A stretch of 64,000 nucleotides of DNA from Flavobacterium hydrophilum (GTDB lineage: Bacteria; Bacteroidota; Bacteroidia; Flavobacteriales; Flavobacteriaceae). The stretch's first letter is position 1. Each line of letters opens with the position of its first letter. Shown here piece after piece: positions 44,385-56,400 of this stretch. A model generated the notes under the pieces. The model did no database searches, was not told the DNA's origin, and saw nothing but the letters and a program-made list of their open reading frames with translations. The stretch is from the NCBI RefSeq assembly GCF_003202405.1, contig NZ_QJHL01000002.1:744001-808000 (forward strand), read 5' to 3'. The position numbers and the translations under genes are program-made.

Positions 44385-46187
44385 ATGTCAGCAGAAGCGC
44401 ACGGTCACGATCACGGACACGATCACGAGCACGAACATCATCATAAAGACACGTTCATTACTAAATATATTTTTAGTATTGATCATAAAATGATTGCTAA
44501 ACAATACTTAATTACTGGTATTGTTATGGGAGTAATTGGTATTGCAATGTCCTTGCTTTTCAGAATGCAATTGGCTTGGCCAGAAGAGTCTTTTAAAATT
44601 TTTAATGTTTTATTAGGAGATAAATTTGCACCTGATGGTGTAATGGCGAATGATATTTATTTAGCTTTAGTTACAATTCATGGTACTATCATGGTATTTT
44701 TTGTACTGACGGCTGGTTTGAGTGGAACTTTTAGTAATTTACTTATTCCTCTTCAAATTGGAGCAAGAGATATGGCTTCTGGGTTTATGAATATGATTTC
44801 ATACTGGTTGTTTTTCCTGTCTGCTGTTGTAATGTTGTGTTCATTATTTGTTGAAGCTGGACCAGCATCTGCGGGTTGGACTATATATCCGCCATTAAGT
44901 GCTTTACCACAAGCGATTCCTGGATCTGGAGCTGGTATGACTTTATGGTTAGTTTCAATGGCTATTTTTATTGCATCTTCTTTAATGGGATCATTAAATT
45001 ATATTGTTACTGTAATTAATTTAAGAACCAAAGGAATGTCTATGACAAGACTTCCTCTTACAATCTGGACATTTTTCGTAACAGCTATTATTGGTGTTAT
45101 TTCATTCCCCGTTTTATTATCAGCTGCTTTATTATTGATTTTTGATAGAAGTTTTGGTACTTCATTCTTCTTATCAGATATCTATATCGCAGGAGAGGTT
45201 TTACACTATCAAGGAGGTTCTCCTGTATTATTTGAGCACTTATTCTGGTTCTTAGGTCATCCTGAGGTTTACATCGTAATTCTACCTGCAATGGGTCTTG
45301 TTTCTGAAATTATGGCTACGAATTCCCGTAAACCAATCTTCGGGTACAGAGCAATGATTATGTCGGTTCTTGCAATTGCATTTTTATCAACTATTGTATG
45401 GGGTCACCACATGTTCCTTTCTGGAATGAATCCTTTCTTAGGATCTGTGTTTACTTTTACTACTTTATTGATTGCAATTCCGTCTGCTGTAAAAGCGTTT
45501 AACTGGATTACGACTTTGTGGAAAGGTAACTTACAATTTAATCCTGCAATGTTGTTCTCTATCGGAATGGTTTCTACTTTCATCACTGGAGGTTTAACAG
45601 GAATCATTTTAGGAGACAGTACTTTAGATATTAACGTTCATGATACTTACTTCGTAATTGCTCACTTTCACTTAGTAATGGGTATCTCTGCACTTTACGG
45701 AATGTTTGCAGGTATTTACCACTGGTTCCCTAAAATGTACGGAAGAATGTTGAATAAAAATTTAGGTTATATCCACTTCTGGGTAACTGCAGTTTGTGCT
45801 TACGGAGTTTTCTTCCCAATGCACTTTATTGGATTAGCTGGTTTACCAAGACGTTACTATACAAATACGAACTTCCCGTTATTTGATGATTTACAAAATG
45901 TGAATGTCTTAATTACAACATTTGCTCTTGTAGGAGGTGCGTTCCAATTAGTATTCTTATACAATTTCTTTAGTAGTATTTTCTACGGTAAGAAAGCAGT
46001 TCAGAACCCATGGAGATCTACAACTTTAGAGTGGACAACACCAGTTGAGCATATCCACGGTAACTGGCCAGGTGAAATTCCTCACGTATATCGTTGGCCG
46101 TATGACTATAGTAACCCAAATCATGATGTAGATTTTGTTCCTCAAAATGTACCGATGAAAGAAGGTGAAGAAGTTTTACACCACTAA
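44385..46187 (+). CDS. coxA: Cytochrome c oxidase subunit I with His-rich N-terminus
   Basis: The protein has 600 residues. Heme and CuB ligands fit subunit I: LVTIHGTIMVFF, FWFLGHPEVYIVILPAMGL (with the His-Tyr pair), GHHMFLSG, and HDTYFVIAHFHLVMG. It reduces oxygen to water and pumps protons in the inner membrane. Residues 6-20 hold nine His alternating with Gly, Asp and Glu. The C-terminal end is long and hydrophilic (NPWRSTTLEWTTPVEH). Nothing else follows in the operon; a strong terminator ends it. Confidence 0.97.
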   Translation: MSAEAHGHDHGHDHEHEHHHKDTFITKYIFSIDHKMIAKQYLITGIVMGVIGIAMSLLFRMQLAWPEESFKIFNVLLGDKFAPDGVMANDIYLALVTIHGTIMVFFVLTAGLSGTFSNLLIPLQIGARDMASGFMNMISYWLFFLSAVVMLCSLFVEAGPASAGWTIYPPLSALPQAIPGSGAGMTLWLVSMAIFIASSLMGSLNYIVTVINLRTKGMSMTRLPLTIWTFFVTAIIGVISFPVLLSAALLLIFDRSFGTSFFLSDIYIAGEVLHYQGGSPVLFEHLFWFLGHPEVYIVILPAMGLVSEIMATNSRKPIFGYRAMIMSVLAIAFLSTIVWGHHMFLSGMNPFLGSVFTFTTLLIAIPSAVKAFNWITTLWKGNLQFNPAMLFSIGMVSTFITGGLTGIILGDSTLDINVHDTYFVIAHFHLVMGISALYGMFAGIYHWFPKMYGRMLNKNLGYIHFWVTAVCAYGVFFPMHFIGLAGLPRRYYTNTNFPLFDDLQNVNVLITTFALVGGAFQLVFLYNFFSSIFYGKKAVQNPWRSTTLEWTTPVEHIHGNWPGEIPHVYRWPYDYSNPNHDVDFVPQNVPMKEGEEVLHH

Positions 46188-46196
46188 AAATATTTT

Positions 46197-46226
46197 AAAA
46201 AGACCATCATTTCTGATGGTCTTTTT
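46197..46226 (+). terminator. Intrinsic terminator after coxA
   Basis: AAAAAGACCATCA (46197-46209) pairs with TGATGGTCTTTTT (46214-46226) around a TTTC loop. Confidence 0.93.
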
Positions 46227-46285
46227 GTTTTTGTAAAAGTTTTTATCTGTGAACTTTTACTGTTTTACAAACTAATTACTTTGCA

Positions 46286-46293
46286 TATCTTTG
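46286..46293 (+). promoter_or_regulatory. -7 element directly before the ruvB ATG
   Basis: TATCTTTG matches TAnnTTTG and ends four bases before the ruvB ATG at 46298. A start of transcription 4-6 nt after this element would fall on the start codon, so the ruvB mRNA may have no leader. No clear -33 TTG was seen. Confidence 0.5.
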
Positions 46294-46297
46294 TCAA

Positions 46298-47320
46298 ATG
46301 AATGAAAATCTAGATCCTACCGCAAAAGGATACAACCCAGAAGAGTTAGATCTTGAAAAAAGATTACGTCCGCTGTCATTTGATGATTTTGCAGGACAAG
46401 ACCAGGTTTTAGAAAACTTAAAAGTTTTTGTTGCTGCGGCTAATCAACGTGGTGAAGCGTTGGATCACACACTTTTTCATGGACCTCCCGGACTTGGAAA
46501 AACCACTCTTGCTAATATTTTGGCAAATGAACTCGAAGTTGGAATCAAAATCACTTCTGGTCCAGTTTTGGATAAGCCAGGAGACTTAGCCGGCTTATTG
46601 ACTAATCTAGATGAAAGGGATGTATTATTCATTGATGAAATTCATCGTTTGAGTCCTATTGTTGAAGAATATCTATATTCTGCTATGGAGGATTTCAAGA
46701 TTGACATTATGATTGAATCCGGTCCTAATGCCAGAACGGTGCAAATCAATTTAAATCCTTTTACCTTAATTGGAGCAACTACACGTTCAGGGTTATTGAC
46801 TGCACCAATGCGTGCCCGTTTCGGAATATCTTCCCGTTTACAATATTACACCACTGAACTTTTAACCACAATTGTTGAAAGAAGTGCTTCTATTTTAAAA
46901 ATGCCTATCGATCTTGAAGCAGCAATAGAAATAGCAGGACGTAGCCGTGGGACACCTCGTATTGCAAATGCTTTATTGCGTCGTGTACGTGATTTTGCAC
47001 AGATAAAAGGAAATGGTACGATTGACTTAGAAATATCCAGATATGCTTTGAAAGCATTAAATGTTGATGCGCATGGACTTGATGAAATGGATAACAAGAT
47101 ATTGTTGACCATTATAAGTAAATTTAAAGGAGGTCCTGTTGGTCTTTCAACTTTGGCAACTGCCGTTTCTGAAAGCAGTGAAACCATTGAAGAAGTTTAT
47201 GAGCCATTTTTAATTCAGGAAGGTTTTATTATGCGTACTCCCCGTGGGCGTGAAGTTACTGATAAAGCTTATAAACACTTAGGGAAAGTAAATATGAATA
47301 TTCAAGGAGGATTGTTTTAA
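46298..47320 (+). CDS. ruvB: Holliday junction branch migration ATPase RuvB
   Basis: The protein has 340 residues. Walker A is in [16 protein letters not shown], Walker B is [11 protein letters not shown], and the sensor [18 protein letters not shown] is followed by the C-terminal winged helix ([18 protein letters not shown] and [18 protein letters not shown]). RuvB drives branch migration with RuvA, whose gene is 5.5 kb downstream on the same strand. It is followed 11 bp later by the P450 gene, so the two may be co-transcribed. Confidence 0.98.
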   Translation: MNENLDPTAKGYNPEELDLEKRLRPLSFDDFAGQDQVLENLKVFVAAANQRGEALDHTLFHGPPGLGKTTLANILANELEVGIKITSGPVLDKPGDLAGLLTNLDERDVLFIDEIHRLSPIVEEYLYSAMEDFKIDIMIESGPNARTVQINLNPFTLIGATTRSGLLTAPMRARFGISSRLQYYTTELLTTIVERSASILKMPIDLEAAIEIAGRSRGTPRIANALLRRVRDFAQIKGNGTIDLEISRYALKALNVDAHGLDEMDNKILLTIISKFKGGPVGLSTLATAVSESSETIEEVYEPFLIQEGFIMRTPRGREVTDKAYKHLGKVNMNIQGGLF

Positions 47321-47331
47321 TTTATTATCCA

Positions 47332-48678
47332 ATGTCTGAGAATAAAAGATATAATTACCCAAAGAAGCTTTCAATCGTTAGATTTTTTTTGGATGCTGAA
47401 GGGATACGTAAAAACCCTATTCCGTTTCACAACAGATATTTTAATGTTTTAGGAGATTCGTTTTCTATTAAAATTGGAAAATCAAAATATATCATTTTAT
47501 CCAGAGACAATGAGGTTGCTGAATATATTTTACAGAAAAATCAAAAGAACTACCATAAATCAAAGTTTCAATCTGTCTATCTTTCAAAATATTTGGGAAA
47601 AGGACTTTTAACTGTTGATGGAGAATTTTGGCTAAAACAAAGAAGACTCATCCAACCGGCTTTTCATAAGCAAAAAATGAATCAACTGGTTGGAAACATG
47701 GAACAGATAATTATTTCTGAGCTTAATGATTTAGTTGAAGAAGAACCAATTGATCTTTTTCCTGTAATGAGCGAATTAGCTTTTAATGTTGTGGCTAAAT
47801 CATTATTTCAATTTTCAACTTCTGATACTAAATTAAATCGTATAAAGTTTATTATTGAAGAAGTCCAAAATTTTTTAATAAAAGAAATTAGGCTCCCTCA
47901 TAAAACATGGTGGTTTTCAATTAGCGGTCAGGTAAAAAAACACCTTGAGTTAGCAGTCGAGAACAATAAAATTATTCAGGGAATTATAGAAGAAAGAATT
48001 GCTTCAAAAAAAGAGGTTAATGATTTGCTCAACATGCTTCTTGAAACACGTTATGAGGATAGCGGTGAAGGAATGTCTGTAGAGCAATTAATAGATGAAA
48101 TAAAAATCCTTTTTATTGCCGGGCATGAAACGACAGCAAATGCTTTAACTTTTACCTTACATCTTTTAGGAAATAATCCTGATGTACAGGAGAAGATATT
48201 TGACGAAATTTTCAAAATAGAATTGGAGACTGATGATACGGTGGAGCAACTTCAAAAAATGACTTATATAAATGCAGTTTTAAATGAATCTATGCGATTG
48301 TATCCGCCGGCCTGGATTACAGACAGAGAGAATGTAGATGATGATAGTTTGGGTGAATTTAATATTAAAAAAGGAACTCTGATTGGCGTTTCTTTTTATG
48401 AACTGCATCGTAATCCTAAATATTGGGAAAATCCAAATGAATTTATTCCTGAACGTTTTCTTGGTGAACAAAAAAAGAAGTCGTTGCAATATTTTTATCC
48501 TTTTGGAGCCGGACCGAGAATGTGTATTGGAGTCGGATTTGCTATTTATGAAATGTGTCTGACATTATCTTACATTGTAAAAAGATACGTGATTAAATCA
48601 ACTAAAAATGAAATACGGTTTAATCCGTTAATTACTTTAAAACCAGTTGTATCTGAAGTTATATTCTCTAAAAGATGA
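47332..48678 (+). CDS. Cytochrome P450
   Basis: The protein has 448 residues. The I-helix oxygen-binding motif [12 protein letters not shown], the ExxR motif in [11 protein letters not shown], and the heme loop [14 protein letters not shown] with Cys398 are all present, so a working heme thiolate site is likely. The N-terminus has no clear membrane anchor. The substrate and redox partner are unknown; no ferredoxin or reductase gene is adjacent. It lies 11 bp after ruvB and overlaps queG by 4 bp, an odd setting that gives no hint of its role. Confidence 0.95.
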   Translation: MSENKRYNYPKKLSIVRFFLDAEGIRKNPIPFHNRYFNVLGDSFSIKIGKSKYIILSRDNEVAEYILQKNQKNYHKSKFQSVYLSKYLGKGLLTVDGEFWLKQRRLIQPAFHKQKMNQLVGNMEQIIISELNDLVEEEPIDLFPVMSELAFNVVAKSLFQFSTSDTKLNRIKFIIEEVQNFLIKEIRLPHKTWWFSISGQVKKHLELAVENNKIIQGIIEERIASKKEVNDLLNMLLETRYEDSGEGMSVEQLIDEIKILFIAGHETTANALTFTLHLLGNNPDVQEKIFDEIFKIELETDDTVEQLQKMTYINAVLNESMRLYPPAWITDRENVDDDSLGEFNIKKGTLIGVSFYELHRNPKYWENPNEFIPERFLGEQKKKSLQYFYPFGAGPRMCIGVGFAIYEMCLTLSYIVKRYVIKSTKNEIRFNPLITLKPVVSEVIFSKR

Positions 48679-49601
48679 CCATTAATTCTAAAGAGACATA
48701 TTCGAAATTTATTAAATCTGAAGCAAAACGACTTGGTTTTCTTTCCTGCGGTATATCCAAAGCAGGATTTCTTGAAGAAGAAGCTCCCCGTTTGGAAAAA
48801 TGGTTAAAAAATAATCATAATGGTCAAATGGCTTATATGGAAAATCATTTTGACAAACGTTTAGATCCAACATTATTAGTTGATGATGCTAAAAGTGTAG
48901 TTTCACTTTTACTAAATTATTATCCTACTGAGATTCAGAATAATGAAAGTTTTAAAATTTCAAAATATGCATACGGCCAGGATTATCATTTTGTTATTAA
49001 AGAAAAACTAAAAGAATTTCTTCATTCAATTCAGGAAAACATAGGGGATGTTTCCGGACGTGCTTTTGTCGATTCTGCTCCTGTTCTGGATAGAGCATGG
49101 GCTGCAAAAAGCGGTTTGGGCTGGATTGGTAAAAGCAGTAATTTATTAACTCAAAAAGTAGGCTCGTTTTATTTTATTGCTGAACTAATTTTGGATTTAG
49201 ATTTAGAATACGATCATGCGGTAACGGATCATTGTGGTTCATGTACAGCCTGTATAGATGCTTGTCCAACTCAGGCGATAGTCGCTCCATATGTTGTAGA
49301 CGGCAGTAAATGCATCTCTTATTATACAATTGAACTCAAAGAAAATATTCCATATGAAATGAAAGGTAAATTTGATGAGTGGATGTTTGGCTGCGACACC
49401 TGTCAGGATGTTTGTCCCTGGAATCGTTTTTCGAAACCACATTCAGAACCCTTGTTTAATGCAAATCCTGAGTTGCTTTCTTTTTCTAAAAAAGACTGGA
49501 TCGAAATAACAGAGGAAACTTTTCGGTTGGTTTTTAAAAATTCTCCTGTCAAGAGAACTAAGTTTGATGGTTTGAGAAGAAATATTAAGTTTTTGGAATA
49601 A
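48675..49601 (+). CDS. queG: Epoxyqueuosine reductase QueG
   Basis: The protein has 308 residues. [16 protein letters not shown] and [13 protein letters not shown] hold the ligands of two [4Fe-4S] clusters; the N-terminal part ([42 protein letters not shown]) binds cobalamin in known members. The enzyme reduces epoxyqueuosine in tRNA to queuosine, the final step of the pathway. Its start overlaps the P450 stop by 4 bp (ATGA), indicating translational coupling. Confidence 0.96.
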   Translation: MTINSKETYSKFIKSEAKRLGFLSCGISKAGFLEEEAPRLEKWLKNNHNGQMAYMENHFDKRLDPTLLVDDAKSVVSLLLNYYPTEIQNNESFKISKYAYGQDYHFVIKEKLKEFLHSIQENIGDVSGRAFVDSAPVLDRAWAAKSGLGWIGKSSNLLTQKVGSFYFIAELILDLDLEYDHAVTDHCGSCTACIDACPTQAIVAPYVVDGSKCISYYTIELKENIPYEMKGKFDEWMFGCDTCQDVCPWNRFSKPHSEPLFNANPELLSFSKKDWIEITEETFRLVFKNSPVKRTKFDGLRRNIKFLE

Positions 49602-49862
49602 TCTCGTACAGCTTATATCTTCAATATTGTGCCGTTCTTTTTAATTTTAGGAAATGCCTTTTATTTTCGATTTAAATGTAAAAACGTTGTGTTTTTCATA
49701 AAAAAGAGCTTGTGAATTATTCTTTTGTTTCAGAGAATATTTGGAAACAGTTAAATATCTTGTAAAGATTTAAAAATGAATTTATTAGGTGTTAAAAAAT
49801 GTTGAGGCTTATCTTTTGTATTCAATTTTTTTTAACTTTATACTCCTAAAAAATTTTCAGAT

Positions 49863-50288
49863 ATGACTGTAAATCAAATACTAAACGCAAAAGGGAAAAA
49901 TGTTTATTCCGTACGTTCAACAACAACTGTTTATGAAGCATTGAAAGTAATGGGCGAAAAAAATATAGGCGCTATTCTGATTATCGATGGTTCTGAGTTA
50001 AAAGGAATATTGTCTGAAAGGGATTATGCACGAAAAATTGTTTTAAAGGATAAATCATCAAAAGAAACTTTAGTTGATGAAATCATGGAAAGCACTGTTT
50101 TTACAGTAAAACTTTCGGATAATTTAGAAGATTGCATGGAGCTCATGAGTACAAAAAGAATAAGACACCTGCCAGTTTTAGAAGACGAAATAGTTGTAGG
50201 TATTATTTCGATTAGTGATGTAGTAAAGGCTATTATCGAATTGCAAAAGGATACAATTAATCATCTTAACTCTTATATTTCACAATAA
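49863..50288 (+). CDS. Tandem CBS-domain protein
   Basis: The protein has 141 residues with two CBS domains (SVRSTTTVYEALKVMGEKNIGAILI...GILSERDYARKI and IMESTVFTVKLSDNLEDCMELMSTKRIRHLPVLEDEIVVGIISISDVV). The pair forms a Bateman module that binds adenine nucleotides. No effector domain is attached, so it is a stand-alone sensor of unknown target. A 261-bp AT-rich gap precedes it and shows nothing clear. A terminator follows. Confidence 0.93.
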   Translation: MTVNQILNAKGKNVYSVRSTTTVYEALKVMGEKNIGAILIIDGSELKGILSERDYARKIVLKDKSSKETLVDEIMESTVFTVKLSDNLEDCMELMSTKRIRHLPVLEDEIVVGIISISDVVKAIIELQKDTINHLNSYISQ

Positions 50289-50311
50289 CAATTTAAATAA
50301 TAAAGTTTTAG

Positions 50312-50344
50312 AAATAGTCCGAAATTATATCGGACTATTTTTTT
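50312..50344 (+). terminator. Intrinsic terminator after the CBS gene
   Basis: AAATAGTCCGA (50312-50322) pairs with TCGGACTATTT (50330-50340), followed by a further T-run to 50344. Confidence 0.9.
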
Positions 50345-50409
50345 ATCCAAAATTTAAACATTTTCAGTAAAAGTATACTCAAAAACAAACAGTTTTATTC
50401 GAAGTCTTA

Positions 50410-50417
50410 TATCTTTG
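50410..50417 (+). promoter_or_regulatory. -7 element for the malic enzyme gene
   Basis: TATCTTTG matches TAnnTTTG, 24 bp before the ATG. No clear -33 TTG was found. Confidence 0.5.
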
Positions 50418-50441
50418 TAAGACACAATTAAGTGAAAACGA

Positions 50442-52733
50442 ATGAATAAAGAGACTAAAAGAAGAGAAGCGTTATTGTATCATGCAGAACCGACTCCAGG
50501 GAAAATTCAGGTAGTTCCAACTAAAAAATATGCCACGCAAAGAGACCTGTCTCTGGCTTATTCACCGGGAGTTGCTGAGCCATGTTTAGAAATCGCGGCA
50601 AACGTTGAAGACGTTTATAAATATACAGCAAAAGGAAATTTAGTAGCCGTAATTTCAAACGGGACAGCTGTTTTAGGTCTTGGAGATATAGGACCGGAAG
50701 CAGGAAAGCCGGTAATGGAAGGAAAAGGTTTGTTATTTAAAATTTTCTCTGATATTGATGTTTTTGATATTGAAATCGGGACAAAAGATGTTGAAGAATT
50801 TATTCAGACCGTAAAAAATATTGCTCCAACTTTTGGAGGGATTAATCTTGAAGATATTAAAGCCCCGGAATCTTTTGAAATAGAAAGAAGACTGATAGAG
50901 GAATTAGATATTCCGGTAATGCACGATGATCAGCATGGAACCGCCATTATTTCTTCAGCGGCTTTAATTAACGCATTAGAATTAGCAGGCAAAAAAGCCG
51001 AAGATGTAAAAGTTGTAGTTTCCGGAGCCGGATCAGCTGCGATAGCCTGTACAGATTTATATGTTTTACTGGGTGTTAAAGTTGAAAATGTTTTGATGTT
51101 CAATAGTAAAGGACTTTTAACAAAAGATAATCCTTCGCTTTCAGAATTGCAATTGAAATATGCTATAGATGGAGCTAAAATTGATTTGGCAGAAGCTGTA
51201 AAAGATGCTGATGTTTTTATAGGATTGTCATCCGGAAATATTTTGTCAGCTGAAATGCTGTTGTCAATGGCAGAAAGCCCTATTGTGTTCGCAATGGCAA
51301 ATCCAAATCCTGAGATCGATTACAACTTAGCGGTAGAAACCCGTAAAGATGTTATTATGGCTACAGGTCGTTCAGATTTTCCTAATCAGGTAAATAATGT
51401 TCTTGGTTTTCCATATATTTTTAGAGGAGCTTTAGATGTCAGGGCAACAAAAATTAATGAAGCGATGAAAATGGCAGCTGTAAAAGCTCTGGCTTCATTA
51501 GCAAAGCAATCTGTTCCGGAACAGGTAAATGTGGCTTACGGAGCAACAAAATTAGGTTTCGGCCGCGAATATATAATTCCTAAACCATTTGATCCAAGAT
51601 TAATTGCGGTTGTGGCACCTGCTGTTGCAAAAGCAGCTATTGAATCAGGTGTGGCCAAAAATCCAATTACAGACTGGCTTGCTTATGAAGAAAGACTTTT
51701 AGAACGCTTAGGGAATGATAATAAAATGGTACGCTTAATTACAAACCGTGCCAAAATGGATCCGAAAAGAATTGTTTTTTCGGAAGCAGAGCATCTGAAT
51801 GTTTTAAAAGCTGCTCAAATTGTACATGAAGAGGGTATTGGTTTCCCGGTTTTATTAGGAAATAAAGAAATTATTTTAGAACTGAAAGAAGAGTTAGGTT
51901 TTGATGCAGATGTTGAAATTATTGATCCAAAAATAAAAGAGGAAGAGCAAAGAAGAGATAAATTTGCAAAGTCATATTGGTCAACCAGAGAACGACGAGG
52001 TATTTCATTATTGGATGCTCAGAAATTAATGCGCGAAAGAAATTATTTTGCAGCCATGATGGTTAACGAAGGTGAAGCAGATGCTTTAGTTACAGGGTAT
52101 TCAAGAAACTATCCATCAGTTTTAAAACCAATGCTTCAATTAATTGGCAAAGCAAATGGAGCCTCACTTGTAGCAACTGCAAACATGATGCTTACAGCCA
52201 GAGGTCCAATGTTCTTATCGGATACAGCTATTAATATCAATCCTTCAGCAGAAGATTTGATAAACATTGCTCTTATGACATCCAAAACAGCTAAAATGTT
52301 TGGAGTAGAGCCTGTAATTGCAATGGTTTCGTATTCAAACTTTGGATCATCAACGCATCAGAATGCTTCAAAAGTTAGAGAAGCAGTTGCCTATTTGCAT
52401 AAAAATCATCCTGATATGATTGTTGATGGAGAAATTCAGGCTGATTTTGCTCTTAACCCTGAAATGCTTCAGGAGAAATTTCCTTTTTCGAAACTGGCAG
52501 GAAAAAAGGTAAATACATTGGTTTTTCCTAATCTTGAATCAGCGAATATTACCTATAAATTGTTAAAAGAATTATATCAAGTGAACTCTATTGGTCCTAT
52601 TATGATGGGAATGGGTAAACCTGTTCATATTTTTCAATTGGGTGCAAGTGTTGAAGAAATGGTAAACATGGCAGCTATTGCAGTTATTGATGCTCAGGAA
52701 AAAGAATTAAAGAAAAATAAACTGGCTAAATAA
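50442..52733 (+). CDS. maeB: NADP-dependent malic enzyme with phosphotransacetylase-like domain
   Basis: The protein has 763 residues. Residues 1-430 form the malic enzyme: [54 protein letters not shown] and a nucleotide fold at [12 protein letters not shown]. Residues 430-763 form a phosphotransacetylase-like domain ([46 protein letters not shown]), which in E. coli MaeB is regulatory and not catalytic. It decarboxylates malate to pyruvate with NADPH formation. It has its own promoter. Confidence 0.97.
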   Translation: MNKETKRREALLYHAEPTPGKIQVVPTKKYATQRDLSLAYSPGVAEPCLEIAANVEDVYKYTAKGNLVAVISNGTAVLGLGDIGPEAGKPVMEGKGLLFKIFSDIDVFDIEIGTKDVEEFIQTVKNIAPTFGGINLEDIKAPESFEIERRLIEELDIPVMHDDQHGTAIISSAALINALELAGKKAEDVKVVVSGAGSAAIACTDLYVLLGVKVENVLMFNSKGLLTKDNPSLSELQLKYAIDGAKIDLAEAVKDADVFIGLSSGNILSAEMLLSMAESPIVFAMANPNPEIDYNLAVETRKDVIMATGRSDFPNQVNNVLGFPYIFRGALDVRATKINEAMKMAAVKALASLAKQSVPEQVNVAYGATKLGFGREYIIPKPFDPRLIAVVAPAVAKAAIESGVAKNPITDWLAYEERLLERLGNDNKMVRLITNRAKMDPKRIVFSEAEHLNVLKAAQIVHEEGIGFPVLLGNKEIILELKEELGFDADVEIIDPKIKEEEQRRDKFAKSYWSTRERRGISLLDAQKLMRERNYFAAMMVNEGEADALVTGYSRNYPSVLKPMLQLIGKANGASLVATANMMLTARGPMFLSDTAININPSAEDLINIALMTSKTAKMFGVEPVIAMVSYSNFGSSTHQNASKVREAVAYLHKNHPDMIVDGEIQADFALNPEMLQEKFPFSKLAGKKVNTLVFPNLESANITYKLLKELYQVNSIGPIMMGMGKPVHIFQLGASVEEMVNMAAIAVIDAQEKELKKNKLAK

Positions 52734-52749
52734 CAGATGGCTCAAGTCG

Positions 52750-52781
52750 TTGTTAATATTGTCTTAATTTTATTATATTTG
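52750..52781 (+). promoter_or_regulatory. Promoter for ruvA
   Basis: TTG (52750-52752), a 21-bp spacer and TATATTTG (52774-52781) match the Bacteroidota consensus, 18 bp before the ATG. It may also drive sprA. Confidence 0.6.
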
Positions 52782-52798
52782 GCACCACAAATTATATT

Positions 52799-53380
52799 AT
52801 GATAGCACATTTGCAAGGAAAATTAGTAGAGAAAAATCCAACAGAAGTTGTGATTGATTGTGCAGGGGTTGGGTATCAGGTCAATATCTCTTTGCATACT
52901 TTTTCATTAATTCCAAATACTGATTTTATAAAATTATATACGCATCTTCTAATCAAAGAAGATGCGCATACCTTATACGGTTTTGCAGAAAAATCGGAAA
53001 GAGAAATATTTAGAATGTTAATATCTGTTTCGGGAATCGGAGCTAACATTGCCAGAACAATGTTGTCATCTATAGAGCCAAGACAAATTATAAATGCGAT
53101 TGCCTCAGGTGATGTTGGTGTTATTCAGTCTATTAAAGGAATCGGTAATAAAACAGCACAGAGAGTAATATTGGATTTGAAAGAAAAAGTCTTAAAATTA
53201 TACGATTTAGATGAAGTTTCTGTTGTTCAAAACAATACAAATCGAGATGAAGCGTTATCTGCTTTAGAAGTTTTAGGTTTTGTTAGAAAAACTTCTGAAA
53301 AAGTAGTTGAGAAAATTGTAAAAGAAGATCCGGAAGCGACTGTAGAAACTATTATCAAAAAGGCTTTAAAAGCTTTATAA
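52799..53380 (+). CDS. ruvA: Holliday junction DNA helicase subunit RuvA
   Basis: The protein has 193 residues. MIAHLQGKLVEKNPTEVVID is the N-terminal OB domain, and ISVSGIGANIARTMLS and IQSIKGIGNKTAQRVILDLKEKV are the two helix-hairpin-helix motifs. The C-terminal domain (DEALSALEVLGFVRKTSEKV) contacts RuvB. It holds the four-way junction. It is 25 bp upstream of sprA, so the two are probably co-transcribed. Confidence 0.98.
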   Translation: MIAHLQGKLVEKNPTEVVIDCAGVGYQVNISLHTFSLIPNTDFIKLYTHLLIKEDAHTLYGFAEKSEREIFRMLISVSGIGANIARTMLSSIEPRQIINAIASGDVGVIQSIKGIGNKTAQRVILDLKEKVLKLYDLDEVSVVQNNTNRDEALSALEVLGFVRKTSEKVVEKIVKEDPEATVETIIKKALKAL

Positions 53381-53405
53381 ATTACTATTAAGACACCTGA
53401 ATTGT

Positions 53406-56400
53406 ATGCGTAAAATTTTACTTTTTTTACTGGTTTTAATGTGTGGTAATGCTTTGCGTGCACAGGTAAATCCAACAATTCAGGATACTACTAAAACAGG
53501 ATTTTCTGTTGGAAAGTTAGAGTTACAAAACCCACCAAGCGTACTTTCTGCTTACAAGTACGATCCAATTACTGACCGTTATATTTATACGAGTACAGTT
53601 GATGGCTTTTCTATTGATTATCCTTTGGTTTTGACACCAAAACAATATGAGGATTTACTGCTTAAAGAATCCAGAAGAGATTATTTTAGGCAAAAAATGA
53701 TTGCTATTGACGGTAAAAAAGCGGGAAGTGAAGATGCAAAAAAAGATTTATTGCCAAGGTATTATATCAACTCAAGTCTTTTTGAATCTATTTTTGGAAG
53801 CAATACAATTGATGTAAAACCCACAGGTTCTGTTGAAATGGATTTGGGGCTGCGATATAGCAAACAAGATAATCCGTCTTTTTCGCCAAGAAACAGATCG
53901 AGTCTGACTTTTGATTTTGATCAACGAATTGGTATGAGTTTAATGGGGAAAGTAGGTACCAGATTAGAGGTAAATGCTAATTATGATACCCAGTCTACAT
54001 TTGCTTTTCAGAATTTATTTAAACTTGCTTACACTCCCACAGAAGACGATATCGTTCAAAAAGTAGAAGTAGGTAACGTCAGTATGCCTTTGAATAGTAC
54101 TTTAATTCGTGGAGCACAGAGTTTGTTTGGTGTTAAAACACAACTGCAATTTGGAAAAACAACAGTTACGGGAGTATTCTCTGAACAAAAATCGCAAACG
54201 AAAAGTATAGTGGCAGAAGGTGGTGGAACAATTCAGAATTTTGATTTGTATGCTCTGGATTATGATAATGACAGGCATTTCTTTTTATCACAATATTTTA
54301 GAAATAAATACGATGCTTCGCTTAGAAATTACCCATTTATTGATAGTCGGGTTCAAATTACAAGGTTAGAAATTTGGGTAACGAACAAGCAAAACCGTGT
54401 TAGTACAACAAGCAATAACTTGCGAAATGTTATTGCACTACAGGATTTAGGAGAAGCACAGCTCACAGGAATACCTGATTCTGAAGTTGTTGTTATAAGC
54501 CCTTCAACGGGATTTTTCAATCCTACTAAGCCTATTGATTCACCTACAGATAATGGAAATAATAAATATGATCCGGCTGTAATTGGTCAGCCCGGGGCTT
54601 CCTATCTAAATTCAAATATTAGAGAAATAGTGACAGCTAAGTCTGGTTTTAATCCTGCTAATGTTCCAAATGTTAGCGAAGGAACTGATTATTCTGTACT
54701 TGAAAATGCCAGAAAATTAACTGCCACCGAGTATACTTTTAACCCTCAGTTAGGTTATATTTCATTACAGCAACGTTTGGCTAACGATGAGATTTTAGCA
54801 GTAGCCTATGAATATACTGTTGGAGGAGTTGTATATCAGGTAGGAGAGTTTGGTAGCGACGGTGTTGATGGGACAGTGGTAACAGGAAGTACTCAGAATA
54901 ATAATCAGGCTGTTATTACGCAAAGTTTGATTTTGAAAATGCTGAAAAGCAGTTTGACGAATGTTCAAAATCCGGTTTGGAATCTGATGATGAAAAACAT
55001 TTATCAAATACCCGGTGCTTATCAGGTTAAACAAGACGATTTTAGGTTCAATATCCTTTATACAGATCCTTCACCGATAAATTATATTTCACCTGTTGAT
55101 GCTGCAAATCCTTTTCCTTCTAATCCTACAGCAGGTAATGAAGTAACAGAAACTCCCTTATTGAAAGTTTTCAACCTGGATAAATTGAATTACAATAATG
55201 ACCCGCAAGCAGGAGGTGATGGTTTCTTTGATTACCTTCAGGGAATCACTTTTGATGCGCAAAATGGGCGTATTATTTTTACGACCAAAGAGCCTTTTGG
55301 AAAGCTTTTATTCGATAAATTAAATACTGGAACAGCGGGAGAAAATTATAATGATCCTTCTACCTATAATCCGAATCAAAGGAAATACGTGTTCAGAAGC
55401 ATGTACAAAACCACACAGTCAGGTGCTCTACAGGACAGCGAAAAAAATAAGTTTTTATTAAGAGGAAAATATAAATCATCAGGAAGTGATGGAATACCTA
55501 TTGGTGCTTTTAATGTTCCTCAAGGTTCTGTTGTAGTGACTGCCGCAGGGAGAGTTTTAGTTGAGGGGATTGATTATAGTGTTGATTATCAACTAGGAAG
55601 GGTTCAGATTTTAGATGCGTCTTTGCAGGCTTCAAATACGCCAATAGAAGTTTCTTTAGAAAATAATTCGGTTTTTGGTCAACAAACCAGAAGGTTTATG
55701 GGGTTGAATGTTGAACATAAAATTTCAGATAAATTTATTGTTGGTGGTACCTATTTAAAAATGACAGAAAGGCCATTTACTCAAAAATCAAGTTACGGTC
55801 AGGAATCTGTAAATAATACAATTTTCGGGTTTAACGGGAATTATTCAACCGAAATTCCGTTTTTTACTAGATTGGTAAACAAGCTGCCTAATATTGATAC
55901 AGATGTTCCTTCTAATCTTTCGATAAGGGGAGAAGTTGCTTTTTTAAGGCCGGACGCACCAAAAGCAAGTGATTTTGAAGGAGAGGCAACTATATATGTA
56001 GATGATTTTGAAGGTTCGCAATCTACTATAGATATGCGGTCAGCTTATGCCTGGAGCCTGGCATCAACACCATTTATTAATTCAGCTGGAGATAATACTT
56101 TTGGAGCAGCAGATAATTCATTAGATTATGGATATAAAAGAGCTAAACTTGCATGGTACTCCATTGACCCTATTTTTTACACTCAAAAGCCATCAGGAAT
56201 ATCAAATGACGATTTGTCTTTAAACACTACCAGAAGAATTTACAGCAAAGAACTATATCCAAATACAGATATTGCTCAAGGACAATTACAAGTGATAAAC
56301 ACTCTTGATTTAACTTATTTCCCTTCTGAAAGAGGTCAGTATAATAACAATCCTGGTTTTGGTACACAACCTGCTAATGGTAATTTTGGTGGAATTATGC

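Noticed and set aside
14219..49601. A queuosine gene cluster
   Set aside because: The precursor transporter (14219-14893) and queG (48675-49601) are 34 kb apart on opposite strands with unrelated neighbours.
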